From assembly GCA_041739525.1 (NCBI GenBank), contig JBGSNQ010000006.1, positions 29,968-93,967 of the forward strand: a DNA stretch of 64,000 nt. Direction: 5' to 3'. The notes under the pieces were generated by a model. It had not been told where the DNA came from, ran no database searches, and saw nothing but the letters and a program-made list of their open reading frames with translations. This document shows, in pieces, positions 25,046 to 33,264 of the stretch (positions are counted from its first letter, which is position 1; each line of letters begins with the position of its first letter). This DNA is from DATJGR01 sp041739525. GTDB taxonomy: Bacteria > Pseudomonadota > Gammaproteobacteria > Pseudomonadales > Azotimanducaceae. Both the position numbers and the translations under genes were made by a program.

Positions 25046-25363
25046 TCACCGCGCTTTGGGTCGCGCCAGTTTGACCTGCAATTCGCATCCTACCGCTTCC
25101 GCATAGCGTTTCAGCGTCGCCAGCGATGGCGTGTGCTTGCCGGCGGATTCGAGTCGCGAGATTGCACTCTTCGTCGTGCCCATCCGCTCGGCAACTGCAT
25201 CCTGGGTAAGTCCGGCGCGCGCGCGTGCACTCAACATCTGCGCGGCGATCTGATACTCCAGTTCGAGTGAGTCGTACGCCTTCCTGAATCCTTTCCGCGA
25301 CCGAGCTTTGACTAGGAATGCTTTGTGGTCATGCGGCACCGGCTTGAATGTAAGGTCAGCCAT
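25046..25363 (-). CDS. HigA-like antitoxin, XRE family
   Basis: A 105-residue DNA-binding protein. The helix-turn-helix is near residues 50-90: AGLTQDAVAERMGTTKSAISRLES then PSLATLKRYAEAVGCELQV. It starts inside the 3' end of the upstream toxin gene (8-base overlap), the toxin-first order of HigBA-type modules. It probably represses the pair by binding the palindrome at 25696-25717. It appears intact while the toxin is broken, which would leave a free antitoxin-regulator. Confidence 0.88.
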   Translation of the reverse strand: MADLTFKPVPHDHKAFLVKARSRKGFRKAYDSLELEYQIAAQMLSARARAGLTQDAVAERMGTTKSAISRLESAGKHTPSLATLKRYAEAVGCELQVKLARPKAR

Positions 25364-25683
25364 TCTTGATGTCCCTCAGGCGTCTTCGTGCGAGTGTCAA
25401 CTCGCGTTCGGGTGTCTGCTGCGTCTTCTTGATGAATGCATGGAGCACGACGATTCGCTTAACGGATGAGAAGCCGTAGAACGCTCGACCGATGCCCGGA
25501 CCGACCCGACGGTCGAAGTTCGAACAGCCCGCCGCCGCACGCGCGCGAATGCGGCAAGCGCAGACCGGGTCCGTGCTCCGCCAAGAGTTCAATCAGCCGT
25601 GCATAGTCAGCGAGCACATCGACCGGCCACAATTCGATCCGACTGAGTACGCGTTCATCGAAGTAGTCGATCTCGTAGGCCAT
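25356..25683 (-). pseudogene. HigB/Gp49-like RelE-superfamily toxin, disrupted by a frameshift
   Basis: The first half reads MAYEIDYFDERVLSRIELWP to GGLFELR in one frame. The family then continues in another frame (VGPGIGRAFYGFSSVKRIVV, LHAFIKKTQQTPERELTLAR), giving the usual toxin of about 110 residues if one base is inserted or removed near 25495-25515. In the first frame the protein ends in unrelated residues. RelE-type toxins cleave mRNA on the ribosome; the broken copy should be inactive. A real mutation, a sequencing error in the CCGTCGGGTCGG stretch, or programmed frameshifting are all possible. Confidence 0.82.
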
Positions 25684-25695
25684 GGGCGTTCGTCG

Positions 25696-25717
25696 ATGTT
25701 AGCAGGCCCGCTAACAT
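25696..25717. promoter_or_regulatory. Palindromic operator of the toxin-antitoxin pair
   Basis: ATGTTAGC and GCTAACAT are perfect 8-base arms around a 6-base spacer, ending 13 bases before the toxin start codon. Autoregulation by the antitoxin through such a site is the norm for these modules. A second inverted repeat, GTTCAC/GTGAAC at 25719-25724 and 25735-25740, lies directly upstream. Confidence 0.65.
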
Positions 25718-25777
25718 GGTTCACGCGCAGTGCAGTGAACATAAGCAAAACGATCCTGGAATCGTGAGCGAAATCGC

Positions 25778-26257
25778 TCATTCGGTCCACGTCAGCACAT
25801 CACCGCCTTGTCCCATCAGCGCAGTGCCCGGAAACACCCGCAGCCGCCACGGTTCGAGCTTCAGCGCGGCGAAGCTCGGCGATGTCGGCGAGTCCCAACC
25901 CGGAATCATGGCCGGGTCGTAGCCGACCGGCGCCGGACCTTCCTTGAACATCTTCCAGACTTTCTTGCGCGTGTCGTCGTCGAATGCCCACTCGGCGCGA
26001 CATTCGGCCACACAGGTATCGTGCGACGGCGTCCAGTAGTTGCACGACACGTACGCGCTCGCATTCAGGTGCGCGCGTTTCGTCGGTGTCGGCCCGGTGG
26101 CGATCCAGCCGACCAACTCGCGGCCGTCCCATTGCCAGATCGGATGCAGGATGCGCGAGCGGGGTCGCTTGTCGCTGTCGACGGTTGCAACCGTGCACCA
26201 GACGATCTGATGCGCCATCTTCACGAAAGCCGGGGCGATTTGTTTGAGCGTGCTCAC
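25778..26257 (-). CDS. Pyridoxamine 5'-phosphate oxidase-family flavin-binding protein
   Basis: A 159-residue split-barrel protein. I start it at GTG 26257, which has an AGGAG site 7 bases ahead; the frame is open further but without similarity. Typical elements are VWCTVATVDSDKRPRSRILHPIW (FMN-binding strand pair), HLNASAYVSCNYWTP and a C-terminal LEPWRLRVFPG. Small proteins of this fold bind FMN, F420 or haem and reduce or oxidise small substrates. It is divergent from the epoxide hydrolase with 121 bases between. Confidence 0.82.
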   Translation of the reverse strand: MSTLKQIAPAFVKMAHQIVWCTVATVDSDKRPRSRILHPIWQWDGRELVGWIATGPTPTKRAHLNASAYVSCNYWTPSHDTCVAECRAEWAFDDDTRKKVWKMFKEGPAPVGYDPAMIPGWDSPTSPSFAALKLEPWRLRVFPGTALMGQGGDVLTWTE

Positions 26258-26378
26258 GAAGTTCTCCTGCGTACGAGATGCGAAGGTCTGCAAGGTTAGC
26301 GATGCAAAGAGCAGGGTACTAGTGTCGCAGCGAGGGTCTGAGGCAGGATGCGGCTCGAACCTTTCTCGAGACCCTACG

Positions 26379-27428
26379 ATGTCCTCACCCCTCGAAGTCA
26401 CCGAGCACGCGATCAGATCCGGATCGCACACCACGTTCTATCTCGCGGCGGGACCGGTCGATGGCCCGTTGATCATCTTCGTGCACGGTTGGCCCGAGCT
26501 CGCGATCAGCTGGCGGCATCAATTGCCCGCGTTTGCGGCGCTCGGGTTTCGCGCGGTCGCGCCCGACATGCGCGGCTATGGACGCTCGTCGGTGTATCGG
26601 ACGCACGACGCGTATGCGCTGCAGCACATCGTCGGCGACATGCTCGCCTTGATCGACTCGTTGGGACGTGAACGTGCAGTGTGGGTCGGCCACGATTGGG
26701 GTAGCCCCGTGGTGTGGAGCATTGCGAGCCACCATCCGGAACGTTGCGCCGCGGTCGGCAACCTGTGCGTTCCGTATTACACGCTCGAACGCGGCCTCGA
26801 GCCGTGCCTCGAACTCGTCAATCGAGACATCTATCCGGCCAACCAGTATCCGGCGGGGCAGTGGGAGTACCAGTTGCACTATCAGGAAGACTTCGCCGGC
26901 GCGACGAAGGAAATGGATTCAAATCCCTACAACATCGCGAAGCTGCTGTTCCGCAAAGGAGATCCCGGGGGGTTCGGCCTGCCGTCAGCTACTGCGATGA
27001 TCCGCCGCAACCGAGGCTGGTTCGGCGGAGGTGAAATTCCTTCGGTGCCGCGCGACGAAGACGTGGTCACCGAAGCGGACGTCAGCGCATATGCAAGTTC
27101 CCTGACGCGCAACGGCTTCTTCGGTCCGAATTCGTACTACATGAACCACACTGCGAACGCCGGGTATGCGGCGCGCGCCGTGAACGGCGGATATCTCGAC
27201 ATGCCGGTCCTGTTCATTGCTGCCCAATACGACTACACCTGCGAGTGCATCACCTCGCGCCTCGCCGAACCGATGCGCAAGTATTGCCGGCGCCTCAGCG
27301 AAACCGTTGTTTACTCGGGTCACTGGATGGCGCAGGAGAAGCCCCTCGACGTGAATGCCGCAATCGCACGCTGGCTTGCCACGTCGGTGCCCGAATCTTG
27401 GCCGGTGGCTCGCGCGGGAGCATCGTAA
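26379..27428 (+). CDS. Epoxide-hydrolase-like alpha/beta hydrolase
   Basis: A 349-residue hydrolase from the ATG at 26379. The motif HGWPE supplies the oxyanion hole, GHDWGS carries an Asp nucleophile (about residue 107), and SGHWM carries the base His near 310, all as in soluble epoxide hydrolases and fluoroacetate dehalogenases. Cap-domain aromatics (NPYN, FGPNSYYMN) could be the ring-opening Tyr residues. It overlaps the next CoA-transferase by one base (TAATG), so epoxide or halide opening probably precedes CoA activation. Confidence 0.88.
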   Translation: MSSPLEVTEHAIRSGSHTTFYLAAGPVDGPLIIFVHGWPELAISWRHQLPAFAALGFRAVAPDMRGYGRSSVYRTHDAYALQHIVGDMLALIDSLGRERAVWVGHDWGSPVVWSIASHHPERCAAVGNLCVPYYTLERGLEPCLELVNRDIYPANQYPAGQWEYQLHYQEDFAGATKEMDSNPYNIAKLLFRKGDPGGFGLPSATAMIRRNRGWFGGGEIPSVPRDEDVVTEADVSAYASSLTRNGFFGPNSYYMNHTANAGYAARAVNGGYLDMPVLFIAAQYDYTCECITSRLAEPMRKYCRRLSETVVYSGHWMAQEKPLDVNAAIARWLATSVPESWPVARAGAS

Positions 27429-28708
27429 TGACCGAACCGTTGAGCGGGATCCGTGTGCTGGAGATGGCCACGGCGATTCAGGGGCCGGGTGCCGCGATGT
27501 TTCTCGGCGACATGGGTGCGGAAGTCATCAAGGTGGAACCGCCTGTGGGTGACGGCAGCCGTTATCACCGCGGCGCGAACAACACGCTTCCGCCGGAAGC
27601 GATGGGCGCGCAGTTCATTTCGATGAACCGCGGCAAGCGCAGCGTCTGCATCGACTACAACACCCACCTCGGGAAGCAGGTCGTGCAGCGGTTGCTCGGC
27701 GAGTGCGATGTGTTTCTGACGAACTTCCGCGCATCGGCGTTGAAACGTATGGGGCTCGACTTCGAAACCTTGCACGCGCGCCATCCGAAACTAGTTCACG
27801 CATCGGTGAACGGCTTCGGTCCGCTCGGTCCTGATGCCGACAAAGCGATGCTCGACGGTGCGGCGCAGGCGCGTGGCGGGGTGATCTCGATCACCGGGCC
27901 TGCTAACGGCCCCGCAATGGCGCCGGGTGCGGCTATAGCCGACACCGCCGGCGCGATGCAGTTCGCCCTGGCCGTCATGACGGGTCTACTCGCGCGCGAA
28001 CGGACCGGGCTCGGTCAGCAGGTGCAGAGTTCGTCGCTCGGTGCGCAGCTGTTTCTGCAGATGTGGGAGTTGCAGCATTCGATCATCACCGGCCAGTCGT
28101 TGACGCGCGCCGGCCCACATCACGCGAACATCCTGAGTCCTTACGGTGTGTATCGCACCAGCGACGGCGGTGCGTTCCTGTTTGCCGTGGCGATGAGCGA
28201 CGAATCGTGGTTCGCGTTCTGCGATTTCGCGGGGCTACCGGACCTTGCAGCGGACCCGCACTGGAGCAACGGTGGCAAGCGGATCGGTTATGCCGGCGAT
28301 CCGGAAAGCGTCGAGATGTCGCGCGCGCGGATGGCGGAAGCATTCGCGAAGAAAACCACCGAACAGTGGAGTGCTTTCCTCGCCACACAACCCGAGATCA
28401 TTTACGAACGCGTACGCGACTATATGGATGTGTTGGCGGACCCGCAGAACGCCGCGAACGGATACATCGTCGATATGGATCTGCCGTTGATCGGACCGTC
28501 GAAAGTGGTCGGCAATCTGATCGGCCTCAGCGCCACGCCGGGTTCGGTGAAAGGTCCGCCGCCGGCGCTCGGCGAAGCTACGGCCGAGATCATGAACCGC
28601 CTCGGATTCGCCAAGGCCGAGATCGACTCGGTGGTAACGCAGGCGAACGCGCAACGCGACGCACTACGCGCCGCGGCTGCCGAGGCAGAAGCGAAGTACG
28701 CGAAGTAG
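27428..28708 (+). CDS. Family III (CaiB/BaiF) CoA-transferase with substituted catalytic position
   Basis: A 426-residue member with GIRVLEMATAIQGPGAAMFL, DMGAEVIKVEPPVGD, NRGKRSVCIDYNT and a C-terminal helix rich in Ala and Glu that is longer than usual. At the catalytic Asp position the sequence is QVQSSSLGAQ near residue 201, with Gln instead of Asp, so it may use another residue or another chemistry. It is coupled to the epoxide hydrolase gene upstream and ends 3 bases from the convergent VOC gene. Confidence 0.83.
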   Translation: MTEPLSGIRVLEMATAIQGPGAAMFLGDMGAEVIKVEPPVGDGSRYHRGANNTLPPEAMGAQFISMNRGKRSVCIDYNTHLGKQVVQRLLGECDVFLTNFRASALKRMGLDFETLHARHPKLVHASVNGFGPLGPDADKAMLDGAAQARGGVISITGPANGPAMAPGAAIADTAGAMQFALAVMTGLLARERTGLGQQVQSSSLGAQLFLQMWELQHSIITGQSLTRAGPHHANILSPYGVYRTSDGGAFLFAVAMSDESWFAFCDFAGLPDLAADPHWSNGGKRIGYAGDPESVEMSRARMAEAFAKKTTEQWSAFLATQPEIIYERVRDYMDVLADPQNAANGYIVDMDLPLIGPSKVVGNLIGLSATPGSVKGPPPALGEATAEIMNRLGFAKAEIDSVVTQANAQRDALRAAAAEAEAKYAK

Positions 28709-28711
28709 CCG

Positions 28712-29095
28712 TTACTTTTCGCTGAGCTGAACGAGCACACCGTTCGCCGAAGCGGGGTGCACGAACGCGCCGCCGATCGTGCGAACGGAGTTATCGGTGA
28801 GGGTTTTGATGGTTGCTTCGCGGTTGTCGATTGCGAACGCCACCGTATGCACCCCCTCACCGAGCTTGTTCAGTGAACCCGCGATCGGCGAACTGTCATC
28901 CGTGGGCTGAATCAGCTCCAGAAACGTGCCGTCGCCGAAATAGAAGAACGCTTGCTCGGCCTTCAGCGCACTCGACGACGCGCGCTTCGGCTCTATGCCG
29001 AGAATTTTCTTGTAGCCCTCGATGGCCGTGTCGAGATTCTTCACGCGCACGACCACGTGATCGATACCCTTGAATGCCCCTTCTCTTATGGACAT
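28712..29095 (-). CDS. VOC-superfamily (glyoxalase/methylmalonyl-CoA epimerase-like) protein
   Basis: A 127-residue protein from the ATG at 29095, with a GGAGGG site. It shows the two beta-alpha-beta-beta-beta modules: FKGIDHVVVRVKNLDTAIEG with LELIQP, and EGVHTVAFAIDN with GVLVQLS. Metal ligands could be His in IDHV, Glu in LELIQP and His in GVHTV; the last Glu is not obvious. The closest functional guess is an epimerase or isomerase of an acyl-CoA. It is divergent from the sulfotransferase. Confidence 0.82.
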   Translation of the reverse strand: MSIREGAFKGIDHVVVRVKNLDTAIEGYKKILGIEPKRASSSALKAEQAFFYFGDGTFLELIQPTDDSSPIAGSLNKLGEGVHTVAFAIDNREATIKTLTDNSVRTIGGAFVHPASANGVLVQLSEK

Positions 29096-29183
29096 GTGTT
29101 CCCTCCGCAGTGCTGTCCCCGAATCGGGTTTGAGTATACTCACCGTAAACTCCAACAAGACACATATCCAACAAGGCAAATAG

Positions 29184-30095
29184 ATGACTGCACCTGCCGT
29201 GGCTTCCCGTCCGAGAACGTTCGAAGAGTTCGCCGCACGCCGTGCAGCTATGGGTTCCGCAGAAGGCATCAAACGCGGGCTCGCGTTCAAGCCGAGGTCC
29301 GACGACGTGATCATCACGCCGTACGGCAAATGCGGCACCACGTGGATGCAGCAGGTTTTTCACGGGCTGCGCACGCGTGGCGACATGGACTTCGACGATA
29401 TTTCGCGCGTAGTCCCGTGGATTGAAACCGCACACGATCTCGGGCTCGATCTGGAAGCACCGCAACGCGGCCATCCACGCGGTTTCAAAAGCCACCTGGC
29501 TTACGACCTGGTGCCGAAAGGGGCGCGTTACATGTTGTCGATCCGCGACCCGAAGGACGCGTTCGTTTCGTCGTTCCGCTTCATGGAAGGCTGGTTCTTC
29601 GAGACCGGCAGCGTGCCGATCGAACGGAGCGCCGAGGAATATCTGAAGACCGGCGCGCGGCGCGACTACTGGCATCACCTGCTGTCGTGGTGGGAGCAGC
29701 GCAACAATCCGAATGTGCTGATGCTGTCGTACGAGCGGATGAACCTCGACTTCGAAGCGTCCGTGCGGATGATCGCGCGCTACGTCGGCATCGAACTCGA
29801 CGATGCGCTGTTCGACATCGTCTGCCGGCAGTCGTCGATGGCATTCATGCTGGCGCACAAAGACCGTTTCGACGACCGCCTGATGCGCGAGCTCAGCGAA
29901 CGTGCGATCGGGTTGCCGCCGGGCAGCGACTCGGCAAAAGTCCGTAAGGGCAAAGTCGGCGAACACCGCAACGAACTCACGCAAGCTATCTCCGCCGAGT
30001 TCGACCGGGTGTGGCGCGAGCAGATCGAATCGAAGCTCGGCTTCGCGAGCTATGCGCAGCTGAGCGAAGCGCTCGAACGCGAACGAAACAGCTAG
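29184..30095 (+). CDS. PAPS-dependent sulfotransferase (cytosolic type)
   Basis: A 303-residue enzyme transferring sulfate from PAPS to an alcohol, phenol or amine. The 5'-phosphosulfate loop is YGKCGTTW (residues 47-54), the catalytic His is in KSHLAYD (His104), the 3'-phosphate site is IRDPKDAFVSSF (Arg121, Ser129) and the C-terminal RKGKVGEH completes cofactor binding. Such soluble enzymes in bacteria are rarer than in animals and often act on steroids or lipids. It is followed 43 bases later by the luciferase-like gene in the same direction. Confidence 0.92.
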   Translation: MTAPAVASRPRTFEEFAARRAAMGSAEGIKRGLAFKPRSDDVIITPYGKCGTTWMQQVFHGLRTRGDMDFDDISRVVPWIETAHDLGLDLEAPQRGHPRGFKSHLAYDLVPKGARYMLSIRDPKDAFVSSFRFMEGWFFETGSVPIERSAEEYLKTGARRDYWHHLLSWWEQRNNPNVLMLSYERMNLDFEASVRMIARYVGIELDDALFDIVCRQSSMAFMLAHKDRFDDRLMRELSERAIGLPPGSDSAKVRKGKVGEHRNELTQAISAEFDRVWREQIESKLGFASYAQLSEALERERNS

Positions 30096-30138
30096 AACAC
30101 GTCATCAAGCACATCAACAAGCGGGGAGTACGGGAAGA

Positions 30139-31230
30139 ATGAAATTCGGCATTTTCTATGAAATCAGCGTGCCGCGGCCGTGGCACCGCGACACCGAAAA
30201 GCGCGTCTACGACAACTGCATCGAGCAGGCGATCCTCGCGGACAAGCTGGGCTTTGATTACTGCTGGGCCGTGGAGCATCACTTTCTCGAAGAGTACTCG
30301 CACTGCTCTGCGCCCGAGATTTTCCTCACCGCGATCGCGGCGCAGACGAAACGTATTCGCGTCGGCCACGGCATCAACGTGTGCGTGCCCGAGATCAACC
30401 CGGTGATTCGCATCGCCGAACGCTGTGCCGTGCTCGACATTGTGTCAGGCGGGCGGCTCGAAGTCGGTACCGGCCGCAGCGCAACGTGGACGGAACTCGG
30501 CGGTTTCGGTGCGAACCCCGACACGACGAAGGCGACGTGGGACGAATACGTGCGTGTGCTGCCGAAGATGTGGACGCAGGAACGGTTCGGCTACGAAGGA
30601 ACGTATTTCTCGATGCCGGAACGCGCCGTGTTGCCGAAGCCCTATCAGAAGCCGCATCCGCCGATGTGGGTGGCGGTGACGAGCCCCGGCACCGAAATAG
30701 ACGCGGCAGAGCGCGGCCTGGGCGCGCTCGGCCTCACGTTCGGCAACTTCGCGGAACAGGAACGCAAAGTGAAGGCGTACAAAGACATCGTGCGGCGTTG
30801 TGAACCCGTTGGCGAGTTCGTCAACGACACCGTTGCAGCCGTCAACTTCCTCTATTGCCACGAGAATCCCGACCAGGCGAAGAACACGGGGTTGCGCATG
30901 ATCGGCACGTTCGGCTACCTCGCATCACAACTGGTGTCGGCGCGCGAGGTTTACGCATCGCCGTCGTATGCGAGCTTCGGCCTGTTGCCGCAAGTGCGCC
31001 GGCAGGCGAATGCGCCGGGCACGGCCGCCGAAACACCGCCCGGCATGTGCATCGGCGATCCGGATCAGTTGATCAGTACGCTGAAAGAGTGGGAGAGCAC
31101 GGGCATCGATTGCGTGAACTTCCTTCTGAACGCAAACGAGACGATTCCGCAGGCCGACGTGCTGGCGAGCCTCGAGTTGTTCGCGCGTAGAGTGATGCCG
31201 AAGTTCTCGTCCGTCGAAGCAGCGGCCTGA
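30139..31230 (+). CDS. LLM-class (bacterial luciferase-like) flavin-dependent oxidoreductase
   Basis: A 363-residue TIM-barrel enzyme: MKFGIFYEISVPRPW, DYCWAVEHHFLEEYSHCSAPEI and IRVGHGINV with the SGGRLEVGTGRS loop are typical of alkanal-monooxygenase-like proteins. They use reduced FMN (F420 in actinobacteria) to oxidise long-chain aldehydes, ketones or other substrates. No F420 genes are seen, so FMNH2 is likely. GGGGAGTACGGGAAGA precedes the ATG. It sits 11 bases ahead of the ADC-like gene and belongs to the same putative operon as the sulfotransferase. Confidence 0.88.
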   Translation: MKFGIFYEISVPRPWHRDTEKRVYDNCIEQAILADKLGFDYCWAVEHHFLEEYSHCSAPEIFLTAIAAQTKRIRVGHGINVCVPEINPVIRIAERCAVLDIVSGGRLEVGTGRSATWTELGGFGANPDTTKATWDEYVRVLPKMWTQERFGYEGTYFSMPERAVLPKPYQKPHPPMWVAVTSPGTEIDAAERGLGALGLTFGNFAEQERKVKAYKDIVRRCEPVGEFVNDTVAAVNFLYCHENPDQAKNTGLRMIGTFGYLASQLVSAREVYASPSYASFGLLPQVRRQANAPGTAAETPPGMCIGDPDQLISTLKEWESTGIDCVNFLLNANETIPQADVLASLELFARRVMPKFSSVEAAA

Positions 31231-31241
31231 GGAGACACATC

Positions 31242-31991
31242 ATGCCGTTGTTCGGAAAACTCGATACCGCCGACCACCTGCCGCGATCGGCGCAGGTGAC
31301 CGAACTGTTCACCGATGTCGAAACGTTCTCCGTCGACAACGTCGACATCCTGGCATTCACGTACGAGATCGACATTCAACAGGGCTTCGGCGTTACGCCG
31401 AAAGCGCTGCATCCGTCGATTCCCAGCTACTGCCAGCTGGTGATACGCCGCCATCGCGACAGCCCGCTCGGTGCATTCAACGTGGCGGAGCTGCGCATCA
31501 ACGCGCGCGCCGGCACGCACTACCTCGCCTATTGCGTGGGTGCGTTTACAGAAAGCGCAAAGGCGTGCCGGTTCTTTCGCGACCGGTACGGCGCGCCGAT
31601 GCAACTGGCCGACGTCAGGCTCGACCCGCGCTACTACGGCGTCGTTGGGAGCGTGGAATTCGAAGGGGCGAAGATCCTCGACGGCACGCTGGAACGGCCG
31701 CACTACATCTCGGGTAACGACGTGTTGTACACGCCGAACCTGAACCTGGCGCGTGTCGGCAACGAGACGAAGCTGGTGCACCAGGAAATGGAGTACGTGA
31801 TTGCTCGTGCGCAACGCGGTGAAACCGTGCTGAAGGCGTTCGATGCCGCCGCGTTCGGCGATGCGCGCGTGGTGCTGCGCCAACCTCTGCCGGCGACAAT
31901 CATCCAGACGAAGGTTACCTATACCGGCGTGCATTACCTGGTCGATCCCGAGAAGCCCGCGATGGCAGGCACTGAGACGGTCGCGGCCTGA
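31242..31991 (+). CDS. Acetoacetate-decarboxylase-like protein lacking the Schiff-base Lys
   Basis: A 249-residue protein. LGAFNVAELRINARAGTHYLA and the FFRDRYGAPMQLADVRLDP stretch resemble the acetoacetate decarboxylase core, where the reactive Lys lies in GFPK. Here the same place reads GAPM, so the imine-forming Lys is absent. Lys-less ADC-like proteins have been found to act as aldolase-dehydratases or lactonases. It is the third gene of the plus-strand unit and ends 2 bases from a convergent gene. The assignment is by pattern only. Confidence 0.6.
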   Translation: MPLFGKLDTADHLPRSAQVTELFTDVETFSVDNVDILAFTYEIDIQQGFGVTPKALHPSIPSYCQLVIRRHRDSPLGAFNVAELRINARAGTHYLAYCVGAFTESAKACRFFRDRYGAPMQLADVRLDPRYYGVVGSVEFEGAKILDGTLERPHYISGNDVLYTPNLNLARVGNETKLVHQEMEYVIARAQRGETVLKAFDAAAFGDARVVLRQPLPATIIQTKVTYTGVHYLVDPEKPAMAGTETVAA

Positions 31992-31993
31992 CG

Positions 31994-33220
31994 TCAGCGG
32001 GATTCGGCGCGCAATATCGCAGCGGTCTGCTGCAACCAGTCGGCGGGATCGGTGCGGTGGTAGGGGTACTCTGCGGGTTCGATGTGGTCGAGAAAACGTC
32101 GATAGATCGCGGCGCGGCGCGCCGCGCCGATCGGCGCCAGCAGTTCGGCCGCACGATTCGGATCGGAGCCCGGAAACGCCGTGCGCCATTGCTGCCCCCA
32201 ATGCGCACGGACGGCATCAGTATGCGGTTCGGAAACCCGCTCCAGAAATGCGGATTGATCGAGCAATGGGTGACCCACGCCGCTGTCTCCCCAGTCGAGC
32301 AGCGTCAGCGTTTTGCCCTCGCCGCGAAAATTGCCGGGATGAAAATCACCGTGCACCAACGTGTCGGGTATGCCGCAGTTCGCGATGGCACGGAAGCGCT
32401 CCTGCAGTTCTGCGACAAATCCTGCGAGCACCCGAACGTCGTCGTTGGCGAGTTCGGGCGTCGTACGACGTAGAACCTCTGCGATGTCGTGTGTCAGCAC
32501 CGCTGCGCGCCAGTCCGGCAGTCCGAGCGCCAGCAGCGACTCGAGCCGTTCGATCCACGGCAACTGCAGGCGAACCAGCAGCGTCACCATGTCGATGAGC
32601 TGTGTGGGCGTGGCGTCGTAGAGATCCGTGCCCGGGACCTCGGCCAGCAGGCACCGGCCGCCGTCGTGACCTAGCACCTTGGGCACCGGTGTGCCGGCCA
32701 GTTCCGTCAGCAGTCGTCCTTCGCGCACCATGAACGGCGGCACTACCTTGAGCCACGCGAACTGATTGCCGACAGGAAGACGCCACACGCTCGAGAGGTT
32801 CCAGGTGCGAATCTGTTCTGGTGGCGCGGTCATCCGCATGCCGCGGCGTTCCAGCGCCGTTCGTGCCCACGCAATGTCGGCATCGGGGCCGCCCGGACGC
32901 GCGTACGGCTGGCGTAACGGTTGCTCCTCGAGCTCGCCCCACGGTTCGCGAGACAGCCATTTCGATTCGAGCCCGCCGGCGGCCTGCGCGAGATATGTCA
33001 CTTCGCCGCCCGGAGGTTGCCGCCGTTCACCTGCGAGCAACCGCAGCACGACGACGTCGATGCCGTATGCCTCGCGCGCTGCGCCAACGACGGGTGCAAT
33101 GTCCTGCCACCACGGTGTGGCGACAGCGACCGGCGGCAACTTGCCTATGTACGTGCCGGTGGCGGATACGAGAACGAGGCGGGCGGTTCGGGGTGTTAGG
33201 GGCACGGCACGTACGCGCAA
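31994..33220 (-). CDS. Aminoglycoside-phosphotransferase-like kinase with an N-terminal Nudix-like region
   Basis: A 408-residue protein. Residues 130-400 form an APH/choline-kinase-like fold: VHGDFHPGNF with the catalytic Asp (near 295) and LLDWGDSGVGHPLLDQ with the metal-binding Asp. The first 120 residues (ARLVLVSATGTYIGKLPPV, GIDVVVLRLLAGERRQPPGG) have the strand pattern of a Nudix fold but no Nudix box, so this part may only bind a ligand. Substrates of such orphan kinases range from sugars to homoserine or acyl-CoA dehydrogenase cofactors. It is a single gene, convergent with the ADC-like gene. Confidence 0.75.
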   Translation of the reverse strand: MRVRAVPLTPRTARLVLVSATGTYIGKLPPVAVATPWWQDIAPVVGAAREAYGIDVVVLRLLAGERRQPPGGEVTYLAQAAGGLESKWLSREPWGELEEQPLRQPYARPGGPDADIAWARTALERRGMRMTAPPEQIRTWNLSSVWRLPVGNQFAWLKVVPPFMVREGRLLTELAGTPVPKVLGHDGGRCLLAEVPGTDLYDATPTQLIDMVTLLVRLQLPWIERLESLLALGLPDWRAAVLTHDIAEVLRRTTPELANDDVRVLAGFVAELQERFRAIANCGIPDTLVHGDFHPGNFRGEGKTLTLLDWGDSGVGHPLLDQSAFLERVSEPHTDAVRAHWGQQWRTAFPGSDPNRAAELLAPIGAARRAAIYRRFLDHIEPAEYPYHRTDPADWLQQTAAILRAESR

Positions 33221-33264
33221 CGGAACGTTGTGCGTACGTTAGCCGCTTTTGAACGAAAGTTGCG

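Noticed and set aside
30139..31230. F420-dependent function for the luciferase-like enzyme
   Set aside because: Gammaproteobacterial context and no F420 genes; FMN is the safer assumption.
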